From the NCBI GenBank assembly GCA_903813345.2, contig CAIIXF020000602.1, positions 1 to 61,008 of the forward strand: DNA of 61,008 bases. Reading direction: 5' to 3'. Origin of the DNA: Owenia fusiformis. Lineage: Eukaryota > Annelida > Polychaeta > Sabellida > Oweniidae. A program made the translations under genes and the position numbers. Below are positions 11,203-26,200 of this stretch, piece after piece (within the stretch, counting starts at the first letter, position 1; each line of letters starts with the position of its first letter). The notes beneath the pieces are model-generated. The model was not told the DNA's origin, searched no databases, and saw only the letters and a program-made list of their open reading frames with translations.

Positions 11203-11272
11203 TGTTCAACTTGAACTATAACATCATTTTAGACCATTAATTTCAATTTTAGAGAGAAAAATTTATTTCGTA
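11203..11272 (+). other. AT-rich half of the monomer (representative copy)
   Basis: These 70 bp contain 16 G+C. They hold two direct copies of ATTTTAGA 20 bp apart (monomer 94-101 and 114-121), ATTAAT (104-109) and AAAAATTTATTT (125-136). No CpG occurs between monomer positions 57 and 136. There is no coding potential. The A/T tracts may give intrinsic curvature or set nucleosome position. Confidence 0.85.
11204..11216 (+). repeat. 13-bp dyad GTTCAACTTGAAC (representative copy)
   Basis: GTTCAA and TTGAAC are perfect inverted 6-mers around a single C. The dyad lies at monomer positions 72-84, at the junction of the GC-rich and AT-rich halves, and is conserved in all three types. The 1-bp centre is too short for a DNA hairpin, so a dimeric protein site is the more natural reading, but no binding factor is identified. 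Confidence 0.85.
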
Positions 11273-14200
11273 GCGCTCGTCCGAGGAGGCTCTCATGTTA
11301 AGTGTGTCTCGGCCGGAGACGTGTCATCCCGAGATGACACGAGACATCACCACTCTGTTCAACTTGAACTATAACATCATTTTAGACCATTAATTTCAAT
11401 TTTAGAGAGAAAAATTTATTTCGTAGCGCTCGTCCGAGGAGGCTCTCATGTTAAGTGTGTCTCGGCCGGAGACGTGTCATCCCGAGATGACACGAGACAT
11501 CACCACTCTGTTCAACTTGAACTATAACATCATTTTAGACCATTAATTTCAATTTTAGAGAGAAAAATTTATTTCGTAGCGCTCGTCCGAGGAGGCTCTC
11601 ATGTTAAGTGTGTCTCGGCCGGAGACGTGTCATCCCGAGATGACACGAGACATCACCACTCTGTTCAACTTGAACTATAACATCATTTTAGACCATTAAT
11701 TTCAATTTTAGAGAGAAAAATTTATTTCGTAGCGCTCGTCCGAGGAGGCTCTCATGTTAAGTGTGTCTCGGCCGGAGACGTGTCATCCCGAGATGACACG
11801 AGACATCACCACTCTGTTCAACTTGAACTATAACATCATTTTAGACCATTAATTTCAATTTTAGAGAGAAAAATTTATTTCGTAGCGCTCGTCCGAGGAG
11901 GCTCTCATGTTAAGTGTGTCTCGGCCGGAGACGTGTCATCCCGAGATGACACGAGACATCACCACTCTGTTCAACTTGAACTATAACATCATTTTAGACC
12001 ATTAATTTCAATTTTAGAGAGAAAAATTTATTTCGTAGCGCTCGTCCGAGGAGGCTCTCATGTTAAGTGTGTCTCGGCCGGAGACGTGTCATCCCGAGAT
12101 GACACGAGACATCACCACTCTGTTCAACTTGAACTATAACATCATTTTAGACCATTAATTTCAATTTTAGAGAGAAAAATTTATTTCGTAGCGCTCGTCC
12201 GAGGAGGCTCTCATGTTAAGTGTGTCTCGGCCGGAGACGTGTCATCCCGAGATGACACGAGACATCACCACTCTGTTCAACTTGAACTATAACATCATTT
12301 TAGACCATTAATTTCAATTTTAGAGAGAAAAATTTATTTCGTAGCGCTCGTCCGAGGAGGCTCTCATGTTAAGTGTGTCTCGGCCGGAGACGTGTCATCC
12401 CGAGATGACACGAGACATCACCACTCTGTTCAACTTGAACTATAACATCATTTTAGACCATTAATTTCAATTTTAGAGAGAAAAATTTATTTCGTAGCGC
12501 TCGTCCGAGGAGGCTCTCATGTTAAGTGTGTCTCGGCCGGAGACGTGTCATCCCGAGATGACACGAGACATCACCACTCTGTTCAACTTGAACTATAACA
12601 TCATTTTAGACCATTAATTTCAATTTTAGAGAGAAAAATTTATTTCGTAGCGCTCGTCCGAGGAGGCTCTCATGTTAAGTGTGTCTCGGCCGGAGACGTG
12701 TCATCCCGAGATGACACGAGACATCACCACTCTGTTCAACTTGAACTATAACATCATTTTAGACCATTAATTTCAATTTTAGAGAGAAAAATTTATTTCG
12801 TAGCGCTCGTCCGAGGAGGCTCTCATGTTAAGTGTGTCTCGGCCGGAGACGTGTCATCCCGAGATGACACGAGACATCACCACTCTGTTCAACTTGAACT
12901 ATAACATCATTTTAGACCATTAATTTCAATTTTAGAGAGAAAAATTTATTTCGTAGCGCTCGTCCGAGGAGGCTCTCATGTTAAGTGTGTCTCGGCCGGA
13001 GACGTGTCATCCCGAGATGACACGAGACATCACCACTCTGTTCAACTTGAACTATAACATCATTTTAGACCATTAATTTCAATTTTAGAGAGAAAAATTT
13101 ATTTCGTAGCGCTCGTCCGAGGAGGCTCTCATGTTAAGTGTGTCTCGGCCGGAGACGTGTCATCCCGAGATGACACGAGACATCACCACTCTGTTCAACT
13201 TGAACTATAACATCATTTTAGACCATTAATTTCAATTTTAGAGAGAAAAATTTATTTCGTAGCGCTCGTCCGAGGAGGCTCTCATGTTAAGTGTGTCTCG
13301 GCCGGAGACGTGTCATCCCGAGATGACACGAGACATCACCACTCTGTTCAACTTGAACTATAACATCATTTTAGACCATTAATTTCAATTTTAGAGAGAA
13401 AAATTTATTTCGTAGCGCTCGTCCGAGGAGGCTCTCATGTTAAGTGTGTCTCGGCCGGAGACGTGTCATCCCGAGATGACACGAGACATCACCACTCTGT
13501 TCAACTTGAACTATAACATCATTTTAGACCATTAATTTCAATTTTAGAGAGAAAAATTTATTTCGTAGCGCTCGTCCGAGGAGGCTCTCATGTTAAGTGT
13601 GTCTCGGCCGGAGACGTGTCATCCCGAGATGACACGAGACATCACCACTCTGTTCAACTTGAACTATAACATCATTTTAGACCATTAATTTCAATTTTAG
13701 AGAGAAAAATTTATTTCGTAGCGCTCGTCCGAGGAGGCTCTCATGTTAAGTGTGTCTCGGCCGGAGACGTGTCATCCCGAGATGACACGAGACATCACCA
13801 CTCTGTTCAACTTGAACTATAACATCATTTTAGACCATTAATTTCAATTTTAGAGAGAAAAATTTATTTCGTAGCGCTCGTCCGAGGAGGCTCTCATGTT
13901 AAGTGTGTCTCGGCCGGAGACGTGTCATCCCGAGATGACACGAGACATCACCACTCTGTTCAACTTGAACTATAACATCATTTTAGACCATTAATTTCAA
14001 TTTTAGAGAGAAAAATTTATTTCGTAGCGCTCGTCCGAGGAGGCTCTCATGTTAAGTGTGTCTCGGCCGGAGACGTGTCATCCCGAGATGACACGAGACA
14101 TCACCACTCTGTTCAACTTGAACTATAACATCATTTTAGACCATTAATTTCAATTTTAGAGAGAAAAATTTATTTCGTAGCGCTCGTCCGAGGAGGCTCT

Positions 14201-17200
14201 CATGTTAAGTGTGTCTCGGCCGGAGACGTGTCATCCCGAGATGACACGAGACATCACCACTCTGTTCAACTTGAACTATAACATCATTTTAGACCATTAA
14301 TTTCAATTTTAGAGAGAAAAATTTATTTCGTAGCGCTCGTCCGAGGAGGCTCTCATGTTAAGTGTGTCTCGGCCGGAGACGTGTCATCCCGAGATGACAC
14401 GAGACATCACCACTCTGTTCAACTTGAACTATAACATCATTTTAGACCATTAATTTCAATTTTAGAGAGAAAAATTTATTTCGTAGCGCTCGTCCGAGGA
14501 GGCTCTCATGTTAAGTGTGTCTCGGCCGGAGACGTGTCATCCCGAGATGACACGAGACATCACCACTCTGTTCAACTTGAACTATAACATCATTTTAGAC
14601 CATTAATTTCAATTTTAGAGAGAAAAATTTATTTCGTAGCGCTCGTCCGAGGAGGCTCTCATGTTAAGTGTGTCTCGGCCGGAGACGTGTCATCCCGAGA
14701 TGACACGAGACATCACCACTCTGTTCAACTTGAACTATAACATCATTTTAGACCATTAATTTCAATTTTAGAGAGAAAAATTTATTTCGTAGCGCTCGTC
14801 CGAGGAGGCTCTCATGTTAAGTGTGTCTCGGCCGGAGACGTGTCATCCCGAGATGACACGAGACATCACCACTCTGTTCAACTTGAACTATAACATCATT
14901 TTAGACCATTAATTTCAATTTTAGAGAGAAAAATTTATTTCGTAGCGCTCGTCCGAGGAGGCTCTCATGTTAAGTGTGTCTCGGCCGGAGACGTGTCATC
15001 CCGAGATGACACGAGACATCACCACTCTGTTCAACTTGAACTATAACATCATTTTAGACCATTAATTTCAATTTTAGAGAGAAAAATTTATTTCGTAGCG
15101 CTCGTCCGAGGAGGCTCTCATGTTAAGTGTGTCTCGGCCGGAGACGTGTCATCCCGAGATGACACGAGACATCACCACTCTGTTCAACTTGAACTATAAC
15201 ATCATTTTAGACCATTAATTTCAATTTTAGAGAGAAAAATTTATTTCGTAGCGCTCGTCCGAGGAGGCTCTCATGTTAAGTGTGTCTCGGCCGGAGACGT
15301 GTCATCCCGAGATGACACGAGACATCACCACTCTGTTCAACTTGAACTATAACATCATTTTAGACCATTAATTTCAATTTTAGAGAGAAAAATTTATTTC
15401 GTAGCGCTCGTCCGAGGAGGCTCTCATGTTAAGTGTGTCTCGGCCGGAGACGTGTCATCCCGAGATGACACGAGACATCACCACTCTGTTCAACTTGAAC
15501 TATAACATCATTTTAGACCATTAATTTCAATTTTAGAGAGAAAAATTTATTTCGTAGCGCTCGTCCGAGGAGGCTCTCATGTTAAGTGTGTCTCGGCCGG
15601 AGACGTGTCATCCCGAGATGACACGAGACATCACCACTCTGTTCAACTTGAACTATAACATCATTTTAGACCATTAATTTCAATTTTAGAGAGAAAAATT
15701 TATTTCGTAGCGCTCGTCCGAGGAGGCTCTCATGTTAAGTGTGTCTCGGCCGGAGACGTGTCATCCCGAGATGACACGAGACATCACCACTCTGTTCAAC
15801 TTGAACTATAACATCATTTTAGACCATTAATTTCAATTTTAGAGAGAAAAATTTATTTCGTAGCGCTCGTCCGAGGAGGCTCTCATGTTAAGTGTGTCTC
15901 GGCCGGAGACGTGTCATCCCGAGATGACACGAGACATCACCACTCTGTTCAACTTGAACTATAACATCATTTTAGACCATTAATTTCAATTTTAGAGAGA
16001 AAAATTTATTTCGTAGCGCTCGTCCGAGGAGGCTCTCATGTTAAGTGTGTCTCGGCCGGAGACGTGTCATCCCGAGATGACACGAGACATCACCACTCTG
16101 TTCAACTTGAACTATAACATCATTTTAGACCATTAATTTCAATTTTAGAGAGAAAAATTTATTTCGTAGCGCTCGTCCGAGGAGGCTCTCATGTTAAGTG
16201 TGTCTCGGCCGGAGACGTGTCATCCCGAGATGACACGAGACATCACCACTCTGTTCAACTTGAACTATAACATCATTTTAGACCATTAATTTCAATTTTA
16301 GAGAGAAAAATTTATTTCGTAGCGCTCGTCCGAGGAGGCTCTCATGTTAAGTGTGTCTCGGCCGGAGACGTGTCATCCCGAGATGACACGAGACATCACC
16401 ACTCTGTTCAACTTGAACTATAACATCATTTTAGACCATTAATTTCAATTTTAGAGAGAAAAATTTATTTCGTAGCGCTCGTCCGAGGAGGCTCTCATGT
16501 TAAGTGTGTCTCGGCCGGAGACGTGTCATCCCGAGATGACACGAGACATCACCACTCTGTTCAACTTGAACTATAACATCATTTTAGACCATTAATTTCA
16601 ATTTTAGAGAGAAAAATTTATTTCGTAGCGCTCGTCCGAGGAGGCTCTCATGTTAAGTGTGTCTCGGCCGGAGACGTGTCATCCCGAGATGACACGAGAC
16701 ATCACCACTCTGTTCAACTTGAACTATAACATCATTTTAGACCATTAATTTCAATTTTAGAGAGAAAAATTTATTTCGTAGCGCTCGTCCGAGGAGGCTC
16801 TCATGTTAAGTGTGTCTCGGCCGGAGACGTGTCATCCCGAGATGACACGAGACATCACCACTCTGTTCAACTTGAACTATAACATCATTTTAGACCATTA
16901 ATTTCAATTTTAGAGAGAAAAATTTATTTCGTAGCGCTCGTCCGAGGAGGCTCTCATGTTAAGTGTGTCTCGGCCGGAGACGTGTCATCCCGAGATGACA
17001 CGAGACATCACCACTCTGTTCAACTTGAACTATAACATCATTTTAGACCATTAATTTCAATTTTAGAGAGAAAAATTTATTTCGTAGCGCTCGTCCGAGG
17101 AGGCTCTCATGTTAAGTGTGTCTCGGCCGGAGACGTGTCATCCCGAGATGACACGAGACATCACCACTCTGTTCAACTTGAACTATAACATCATTTTAGA

Positions 17201-20200
17201 CCATTAATTTCAATTTTAGAGAGAAAAATTTATTTCGTAGCGCTCGTCCGAGGAGGCTCTCATGTTAAGTGTGTCTCGGCCGGAGACGTGTCATCCCGAG
17301 ATGACACGAGACATCACCACTCTGTTCAACTTGAACTATAACATCATTTTAGACCATTAATTTCAATTTTAGAGAGAAAAATTTATTTCGTAGCGCTCGT
17401 CCGAGGAGGCTCTCATGTTAAGTGTGTCTCGGCCGGAGACGTGTCATCCCGAGATGACACGAGACATCACCACTCTGTTCAACTTGAACTATAACATCAT
17501 TTTAGACCATTAATTTCAATTTTAGAGAGAAAAATTTATTTCGTAGCGCTCGTCCGAGGAGGCTCTCATGTTAAGTGTGTCTCGGCCGGAGACGTGTCAT
17601 CCCGAGATGACACGAGACATCACCACTCTGTTCAACTTGAACTATAACATCATTTTAGACCATTAATTTCAATTTTAGAGAGAAAAATTTATTTCGTAGC
17701 GCTCGTCCGAGGAGGCTCTCATGTTAAGTGTGTCTCGGCCGGAGACGTGTCATCCCGAGATGACACGAGACATCACCACTCTGTTCAACTTGAACTATAA
17801 CATCATTTTAGACCATTAATTTCAATTTTAGAGAGAAAAATTTATTTCGTAGCGCTCGTCCGAGGAGGCTCTCATGTTAAGTGTGTCTCGGCCGGAGACG
17901 TGTCATCCCGAGATGACACGAGACATCACCACTCTGTTCAACTTGAACTATAACATCATTTTAGACCATTAATTTCAATTTTAGAGAGAAAAATTTATTT
18001 CGTAGCGCTCGTCCGAGGAGGCTCTCATGTTAAGTGTGTCTCGGCCGGAGACGTGTCATCCCGAGATGACACGAGACATCACCACTCTGTTCAACTTGAA
18101 CTATAACATCATTTTAGACCATTAATTTCAATTTTAGAGAGAAAAATTTATTTCGTAGCGCTCGTCCGAGGAGGCTCTCATGTTAAGTGTGTCTCGGCCG
18201 GAGACGTGTCATCCCGAGATGACACGAGACATCACCACTCTGTTCAACTTGAACTATAACATCATTTTAGACCATTAATTTCAATTTTAGAGAGAAAAAT
18301 TTATTTCGTAGCGCTCGTCCGAGGAGGCTCTCATGTTAAGTGTGTCTCGGCCGGAGACGTGTCATCCCGAGATGACACGAGACATCACCACTCTGTTCAA
18401 CTTGAACTATAACATCATTTTAGACCATTAATTTCAATTTTAGAGAGAAAAATTTATTTCGTAGCGCTCGTCCGAGGAGGCTCTCATGTTAAGTGTGTCT
18501 CGGCCGGAGACGTGTCATCCCGAGATGACACGAGACATCACCACTCTGTTCAACTTGAACTATAACATCATTTTAGACCATTAATTTCAATTTTAGAGAG
18601 AAAAATTTATTTCGTAGCGCTCGTCCGAGGAGGCTCTCATGTTAAGTGTGTCTCGGCCGGAGACGTGTCATCCCGAGATGACACGAGACATCACCACTCT
18701 GTTCAACTTGAACTATAACATCATTTTAGACCATTAATTTCAATTTTAGAGAGAAAAATTTATTTCGTAGCGCTCGTCCGAGGAGGCTCTCATGTTAAGT
18801 GTGTCTCGGCCGGAGACGTGTCATCCCGAGATGACACGAGACATCACCACTCTGTTCAACTTGAACTATAACATCATTTTAGACCATTAATTTCAATTTT
18901 AGAGAGAAAAATTTATTTCGTAGCGCTCGTCCGAGGAGGCTCTCATGTTAAGTGTGTCTCGGCCGGAGACGTGTCATCCCGAGATGACACGAGACATCAC
19001 CACTCTGTTCAACTTGAACTATAACATCATTTTAGACCATTAATTTCAATTTTAGAGAGAAAAATTTATTTCGTAGCGCTCGTCCGAGGAGGCTCTCATG
19101 TTAAGTGTGTCTCGGCCGGAGACGTGTCATCCCGAGATGACACGAGACATCACCACTCTGTTCAACTTGAACTATAACATCATTTTAGACCATTAATTTC
19201 AATTTTAGAGAGAAAAATTTATTTCGTAGCGCTCGTCCGAGGAGGCTCTCATGTTAAGTGTGTCTCGGCCGGAGACGTGTCATCCCGAGATGACACGAGA
19301 CATCACCACTCTGTTCAACTTGAACTATAACATCATTTTAGACCATTAATTTCAATTTTAGAGAGAAAAATTTATTTCGTAGCGCTCGTCCGAGGAGGCT
19401 CTCATGTTAAGTGTGTCTCGGCCGGAGACGTGTCATCCCGAGATGACACGAGACATCACCACTCTGTTCAACTTGAACTATAACATCATTTTAGACCATT
19501 AATTTCAATTTTAGAGAGAAAAATTTATTTCGTAGCGCTCGTCCGAGGAGGCTCTCATGTTAAGTGTGTCTCGGCCGGAGACGTGTCATCCCGAGATGAC
19601 ACGAGACATCACCACTCTGTTCAACTTGAACTATAACATCATTTTAGACCATTAATTTCAATTTTAGAGAGAAAAATTTATTTCGTAGCGCTCGTCCGAG
19701 GAGGCTCTCATGTTAAGTGTGTCTCGGCCGGAGACGTGTCATCCCGAGATGACACGAGACATCACCACTCTGTTCAACTTGAACTATAACATCATTTTAG
19801 ACCATTAATTTCAATTTTAGAGAGAAAAATTTATTTCGTAGCGCTCGTCCGAGGAGGCTCTCATGTTAAGTGTGTCTCGGCCGGAGACGTGTCATCCCGA
19901 GATGACACGAGACATCACCACTCTGTTCAACTTGAACTATAACATCATTTTAGACCATTAATTTCAATTTTAGAGAGAAAAATTTATTTCGTAGCGCTCG
20001 TCCGAGGAGGCTCTCATGTTAAGTGTGTCTCGGCCGGAGACGTGTCATCCCGAGATGACACGAGACATCACCACTCTGTTCAACTTGAACTATAACATCA
20101 TTTTAGACCATTAATTTCAATTTTAGAGAGAAAAATTTATTTCGTAGCGCTCGTCCGAGGAGGCTCTCATGTTAAGTGTGTCTCGGCCGGAGACGTGTCA

Positions 20201-23200
20201 TCCCGAGATGACACGAGACATCACCACTCTGTTCAACTTGAACTATAACATCATTTTAGACCATTAATTTCAATTTTAGAGAGAAAAATTTATTTCGTAG
20301 CGCTCGTCCGAGGAGGCTCTCATGTTAAGTGTGTCTCGGCCGGAGACGTGTCATCCCGAGATGACACGAGACATCACCACTCTGTTCAACTTGAACTATA
20401 ACATCATTTTAGACCATTAATTTCAATTTTAGAGAGAAAAATTTATTTCGTAGCGCTCGTCCGAGGAGGCTCTCATGTTAAGTGTGTCTCGGCCGGAGAC
20501 GTGTCATCCCGAGATGACACGAGACATCACCACTCTGTTCAACTTGAACTATAACATCATTTTAGACCATTAATTTCAATTTTAGAGAGAAAAATTTATT
20601 TCGTAGCGCTCGTCCGAGGAGGCTCTCATGTTAAGTGTGTCTCGGCCGGAGACGTGTCATCCCGAGATGACACGAGACATCACCACTCTGTTCAACTTGA
20701 ACTATAACATCATTTTAGACCATTAATTTCAATTTTAGAGAGAAAAATTTATTTCGTAGCGCTCGTCCGAGGAGGCTCTCATGTTAAGTGTGTCTCGGCC
20801 GGAGACGTGTCATCCCGAGATGACACGAGACATCACCACTCTGTTCAACTTGAACTATAACATCATTTTAGACCATTAATTTCAATTTTAGAGAGAAAAA
20901 TTTATTTCGTAGCGCTCGTCCGAGGAGGCTCTCATGTTAAGTGTGTCTCGGCCGGAGACGTGTCATCCCGAGATGACACGAGACATCACCACTCTGTTCA
21001 ACTTGAACTATAACATCATTTTAGACCATTAATTTCAATTTTAGAGAGAAAAATTTATTTCGTAGCGCTCGTCCGAGGAGGCTCTCATGTTAAGTGTGTC
21101 TCGGCCGGAGACGTGTCATCCCGAGATGACACGAGACATCACCACTCTGTTCAACTTGAACTATAACATCATTTTAGACCATTAATTTCAATTTTAGAGA
21201 GAAAAATTTATTTCGTAGCGCTCGTCCGAGGAGGCTCTCATGTTAAGTGTGTCTCGGCCGGAGACGTGTCATCCCGAGATGACACGAGACATCACCACTC
21301 TGTTCAACTTGAACTATAACATCATTTTAGACCATTAATTTCAATTTTAGAGAGAAAAATTTATTTCGTAGCGCTCGTCCGAGGAGGCTCTCATGTTAAG
21401 TGTGTCTCGGCCGGAGACGTGTCATCCCGAGATGACACGAGACATCACCACTCTGTTCAACTTGAACTATAACATCATTTTAGACCATTAATTTCAATTT
21501 TAGAGAGAAAAATTTATTTCGTAGCGCTCGTCCGAGGAGGCTCTCATGTTAAGTGTGTCTCGGCCGGAGACGTGTCATCCCGAGATGACACGAGACATCA
21601 CCACTCTGTTCAACTTGAACTATAACATCATTTTAGACCATTAATTTCAATTTTAGAGAGAAAAATTTATTTCGTAGCGCTCGTCCGAGGAGGCTCTCAT
21701 GTTAAGTGTGTCTCGGCCGGAGACGTGTCATCCCGAGATGACACGAGACATCACCACTCTGTTCAACTTGAACTATAACATCATTTTAGACCATTAATTT
21801 CAATTTTAGAGAGAAAAATTTATTTCGTAGCGCTCGTCCGAGGAGGCTCTCATGTTAAGTGTGTCTCGGCCGGAGACGTGTCATCCCGAGATGACACGAG
21901 ACATCACCACTCTGTTCAACTTGAACTATAACATCATTTTAGACCATTAATTTCAATTTTAGAGAGAAAAATTTATTTCGTAGCGCTCGTCCGAGGAGGC
22001 TCTCATGTTAAGTGTGTCTCGGCCGGAGACGTGTCATCCCGAGATGACACGAGACATCACCACTCTGTTCAACTTGAACTATAACATCATTTTAGACCAT
22101 TAATTTCAATTTTAGAGAGAAAAATTTATTTCGTAGCGCTCGTCCGAGGAGGCTCTCATGTTAAGTGTGTCTCGGCCGGAGACGTGTCATCCCGAGATGA
22201 CACGAGACATCACCACTCTGTTCAACTTGAACTATAACATCATTTTAGACCATTAATTTCAATTTTAGAGAGAAAAATTTATTTCGTAGCGCTCGTCCGA
22301 GGAGGCTCTCATGTTAAGTGTGTCTCGGCCGGAGACGTGTCATCCCGAGATGACACGAGACATCACCACTCTGTTCAACTTGAACTATAACATCATTTTA
22401 GACCATTAATTTCAATTTTAGAGAGAAAAATTTATTTCGTAGCGCTCGTCCGAGGAGGCTCTCATGTTAAGTGTGTCTCGGCCGGAGACGTGTCATCCCG
22501 AGATGACACGAGACATCACCACTCTGTTCAACTTGAACTATAACATCATTTTAGACCATTAATTTCAATTTTAGAGAGAAAAATTTATTTCGTAGCGCTC
22601 GTCCGAGGAGGCTCTCATGTTAAGTGTGTCTCGGCCGGAGACGTGTCATCCCGAGATGACACGAGACATCACCACTCTGTTCAACTTGAACTATAACATC
22701 ATTTTAGACCATTAATTTCAATTTTAGAGAGAAAAATTTATTTCGTAGCGCTCGTCCGAGGAGGCTCTCATGTTAAGTGTGTCTCGGCCGGAGACGTGTC
22801 ATCCCGAGATGACACGAGACATCACCACTCTGTTCAACTTGAACTATAACATCATTTTAGACCATTAATTTCAATTTTAGAGAGAAAAATTTATTTCGTA
22901 GCGCTCGTCCGAGGAGGCTCTCATGTTAAGTGTGTCTCGGCCGGAGACGTGTCATCCCGAGATGACACGAGACATCACCACTCTGTTCAACTTGAACTAT
23001 AACATCATTTTAGACCATTAATTTCAATTTTAGAGAGAAAAATTTATTTCGTAGCGCTCGTCCGAGGAGGCTCTCATGTTAAGTGTGTCTCGGCCGGAGA
23101 CGTGTCATCCCGAGATGACACGAGACATCACCACTCTGTTCAACTTGAACTATAACATCATTTTAGACCATTAATTTCAATTTTAGAGAGAAAAATTTAT

Positions 23201-26200
23201 TTCGTAGCGCTCGTCCGAGGAGGCTCTCATGTTAAGTGTGTCTCGGCCGGAGACGTGTCATCCCGAGATGACACGAGACATCACCACTCTGTTCAACTTG
23301 AACTATAACATCATTTTAGACCATTAATTTCAATTTTAGAGAGAAAAATTTATTTCGTAGCGCTCGTCCGAGGAGGCTCTCATGTTAAGTGTGTCTCGGC
23401 CGGAGACGTGTCATCCCGAGATGACACGAGACATCACCACTCTGTTCAACTTGAACTATAACATCATTTTAGACCATTAATTTCAATTTTAGAGAGAAAA
23501 ATTTATTTCGTAGCGCTCGTCCGAGGAGGCTCTCATGTTAAGTGTGTCTCGGCCGGAGACGTGTCATCCCGAGATGACACGAGACATCACCACTCTGTTC
23601 AACTTGAACTATAACATCATTTTAGACCATTAATTTCAATTTTAGAGAGAAAAATTTATTTCGTAGCGCTCGTCCGAGGAGGCTCTCATGTTAAGTGTGT
23701 CTCGGCCGGAGACGTGTCATCCCGAGATGACACGAGACATCACCACTCTGTTCAACTTGAACTATAACATCATTTTAGACCATTAATTTCAATTTTAGAG
23801 AGAAAAATTTATTTCGTAGCGCTCGTCCGAGGAGGCTCTCATGTTAAGTGTGTCTCGGCCGGAGACGTGTCATCCCGAGATGACACGAGACATCACCACT
23901 CTGTTCAACTTGAACTATAACATCATTTTAGACCATTAATTTCAATTTTAGAGAGAAAAATTTATTTCGTAGCGCTCGTCCGAGGAGGCTCTCATGTTAA
24001 GTGTGTCTCGGCCGGAGACGTGTCATCCCGAGATGACACGAGACATCACCACTCTGTTCAACTTGAACTATAACATCATTTTAGACCATTAATTTCAATT
24101 TTAGAGAGAAAAATTTATTTCGTAGCGCTCGTCCGAGGAGGCTCTCATGTTAAGTGTGTCTCGGCCGGAGACGTGTCATCCCGAGATGACACGAGACATC
24201 ACCACTCTGTTCAACTTGAACTATAACATCATTTTAGACCATTAATTTCAATTTTAGAGAGAAAAATTTATTTCGTAGCGCTCGTCCGAGGAGGCTCTCA
24301 TGTTAAGTGTGTCTCGGCCGGAGACGTGTCATCCCGAGATGACACGAGACATCACCACTCTGTTCAACTTGAACTATAACATCATTTTAGACCATTAATT
24401 TCAATTTTAGAGAGAAAAATTTATTTCGTAGCGCTCGTCCGAGGAGGCTCTCATGTTAAGTGTGTCTCGGCCGGAGACGTGTCATCCCGAGATGACACGA
24501 GACATCACCACTCTGTTCAACTTGAACTATAACATCATTTTAGACCATTAATTTCAATTTTAGAGAGAAAAATTTATTTCGTAGCGCTCGTCCGAGGAGG
24601 CTCTCATGTTAAGTGTGTCTCGGCCGGAGACGTGTCATCCCGAGATGACACGAGACATCACCACTCTGTTCAACTTGAACTATAACATCATTTTAGACCA
24701 TTAATTTCAATTTTAGAGAGAAAAATTTATTTCGTAGCGCTCGTCCGAGGAGGCTCTCATGTTAAGTGTGTCTCGGCCGGAGACGTGTCATCCCGAGATG
24801 ACACGAGACATCACCACTCTGTTCAACTTGAACTATAACATCATTTTAGACCATTAATTTCAATTTTAGAGAGAAAAATTTATTTCGTAGCGCTCGTCCG
24901 AGGAGGCTCTCATGTTAAGTGTGTCTCGGCCGGAGACGTGTCATCCCGAGATGACACGAGACATCACCACTCTGTTCAACTTGAACTATAACATCATTTT
25001 AGACCATTAATTTCAATTTTAGAGAGAAAAATTTATTTCGTAGCGCTCGTCCGAGGAGGCTCTCATGTTAAGTGTGTCTCGGCCGGAGACGTGTCATCCC
25101 GAGATGACACGAGACATCACCACTCTGTTCAACTTGAACTATAACATCATTTTAGACCATTAATTTCAATTTTAGAGAGAAAAATTTATTTCGTAGCGCT
25201 CGTCCGAGGAGGCTCTCATGTTAAGTGTGTCTCGGCCGGAGACGTGTCATCCCGAGATGACACGAGACATCACCACTCTGTTCAACTTGAACTATAACAT
25301 CATTTTAGACCATTAATTTCAATTTTAGAGAGAAAAATTTATTTCGTAGCGCTCGTCCGAGGAGGCTCTCATGTTAAGTGTGTCTCGGCCGGAGACGTGT
25401 CATCCCGAGATGACACGAGACATCACCACTCTGTTCAACTTGAACTATAACATCATTTTAGACCATTAATTTCAATTTTAGAGAGAAAAATTTATTTCGT
25501 AGCGCTCGTCCGAGGAGGCTCTCATGTTAAGTGTGTCTCGGCCGGAGACGTGTCATCCCGAGATGACACGAGACATCACCACTCTGTTCAACTTGAACTA
25601 TAACATCATTTTAGACCATTAATTTCAATTTTAGAGAGAAAAATTTATTTCGTAGCGCTCGTCCGAGGAGGCTCTCATGTTAAGTGTGTCTCGGCCGGAG
25701 ACGTGTCATCCCGAGATGACACGAGACATCACCACTCTGTTCAACTTGAACTATAACATCATTTTAGACCATTAATTTCAATTTTAGAGAGAAAAATTTA
25801 TTTCGTAGCGCTCGTCCGAGGAGGCTCTCATGTTAAGTGTGTCTCGGCCGGAGACGTGTCATCCCGAGATGACACGAGACATCACCACTCTGTTCAACTT
25901 GAACTATAACATCATTTTAGACCATTAATTTCAATTTTAGAGAGAAAAATTTATTTCGTAGCGCTCGTCCGAGGAGGCTCTCATGTTAAGTGTGTCTCGG
26001 CCGGAGACGTGTCATCCCGAGATGACACGAGACATCACCACTCTGTTCAACTTGAACTATAACATCATTTTAGACCATTAATTTCAATTTTAGAGAGAAA
26101 AATTTATTTCGTAGCGCTCGTCCGAGGAGGCTCTCATGTTAAGTGTGTCTCGGCCGGAGACGTGTCATCCCGAGATGACACGAGACATCACCACTCTGTT

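Noticed and set aside
11204-11216. Pol III B box (tRNA- or SINE-derived unit)
   Set aside because: GTTCAA matches part of the B box, but the final CC is absent and no A box lies upstream at a suitable distance. It is explained better as a 13-bp dyad.
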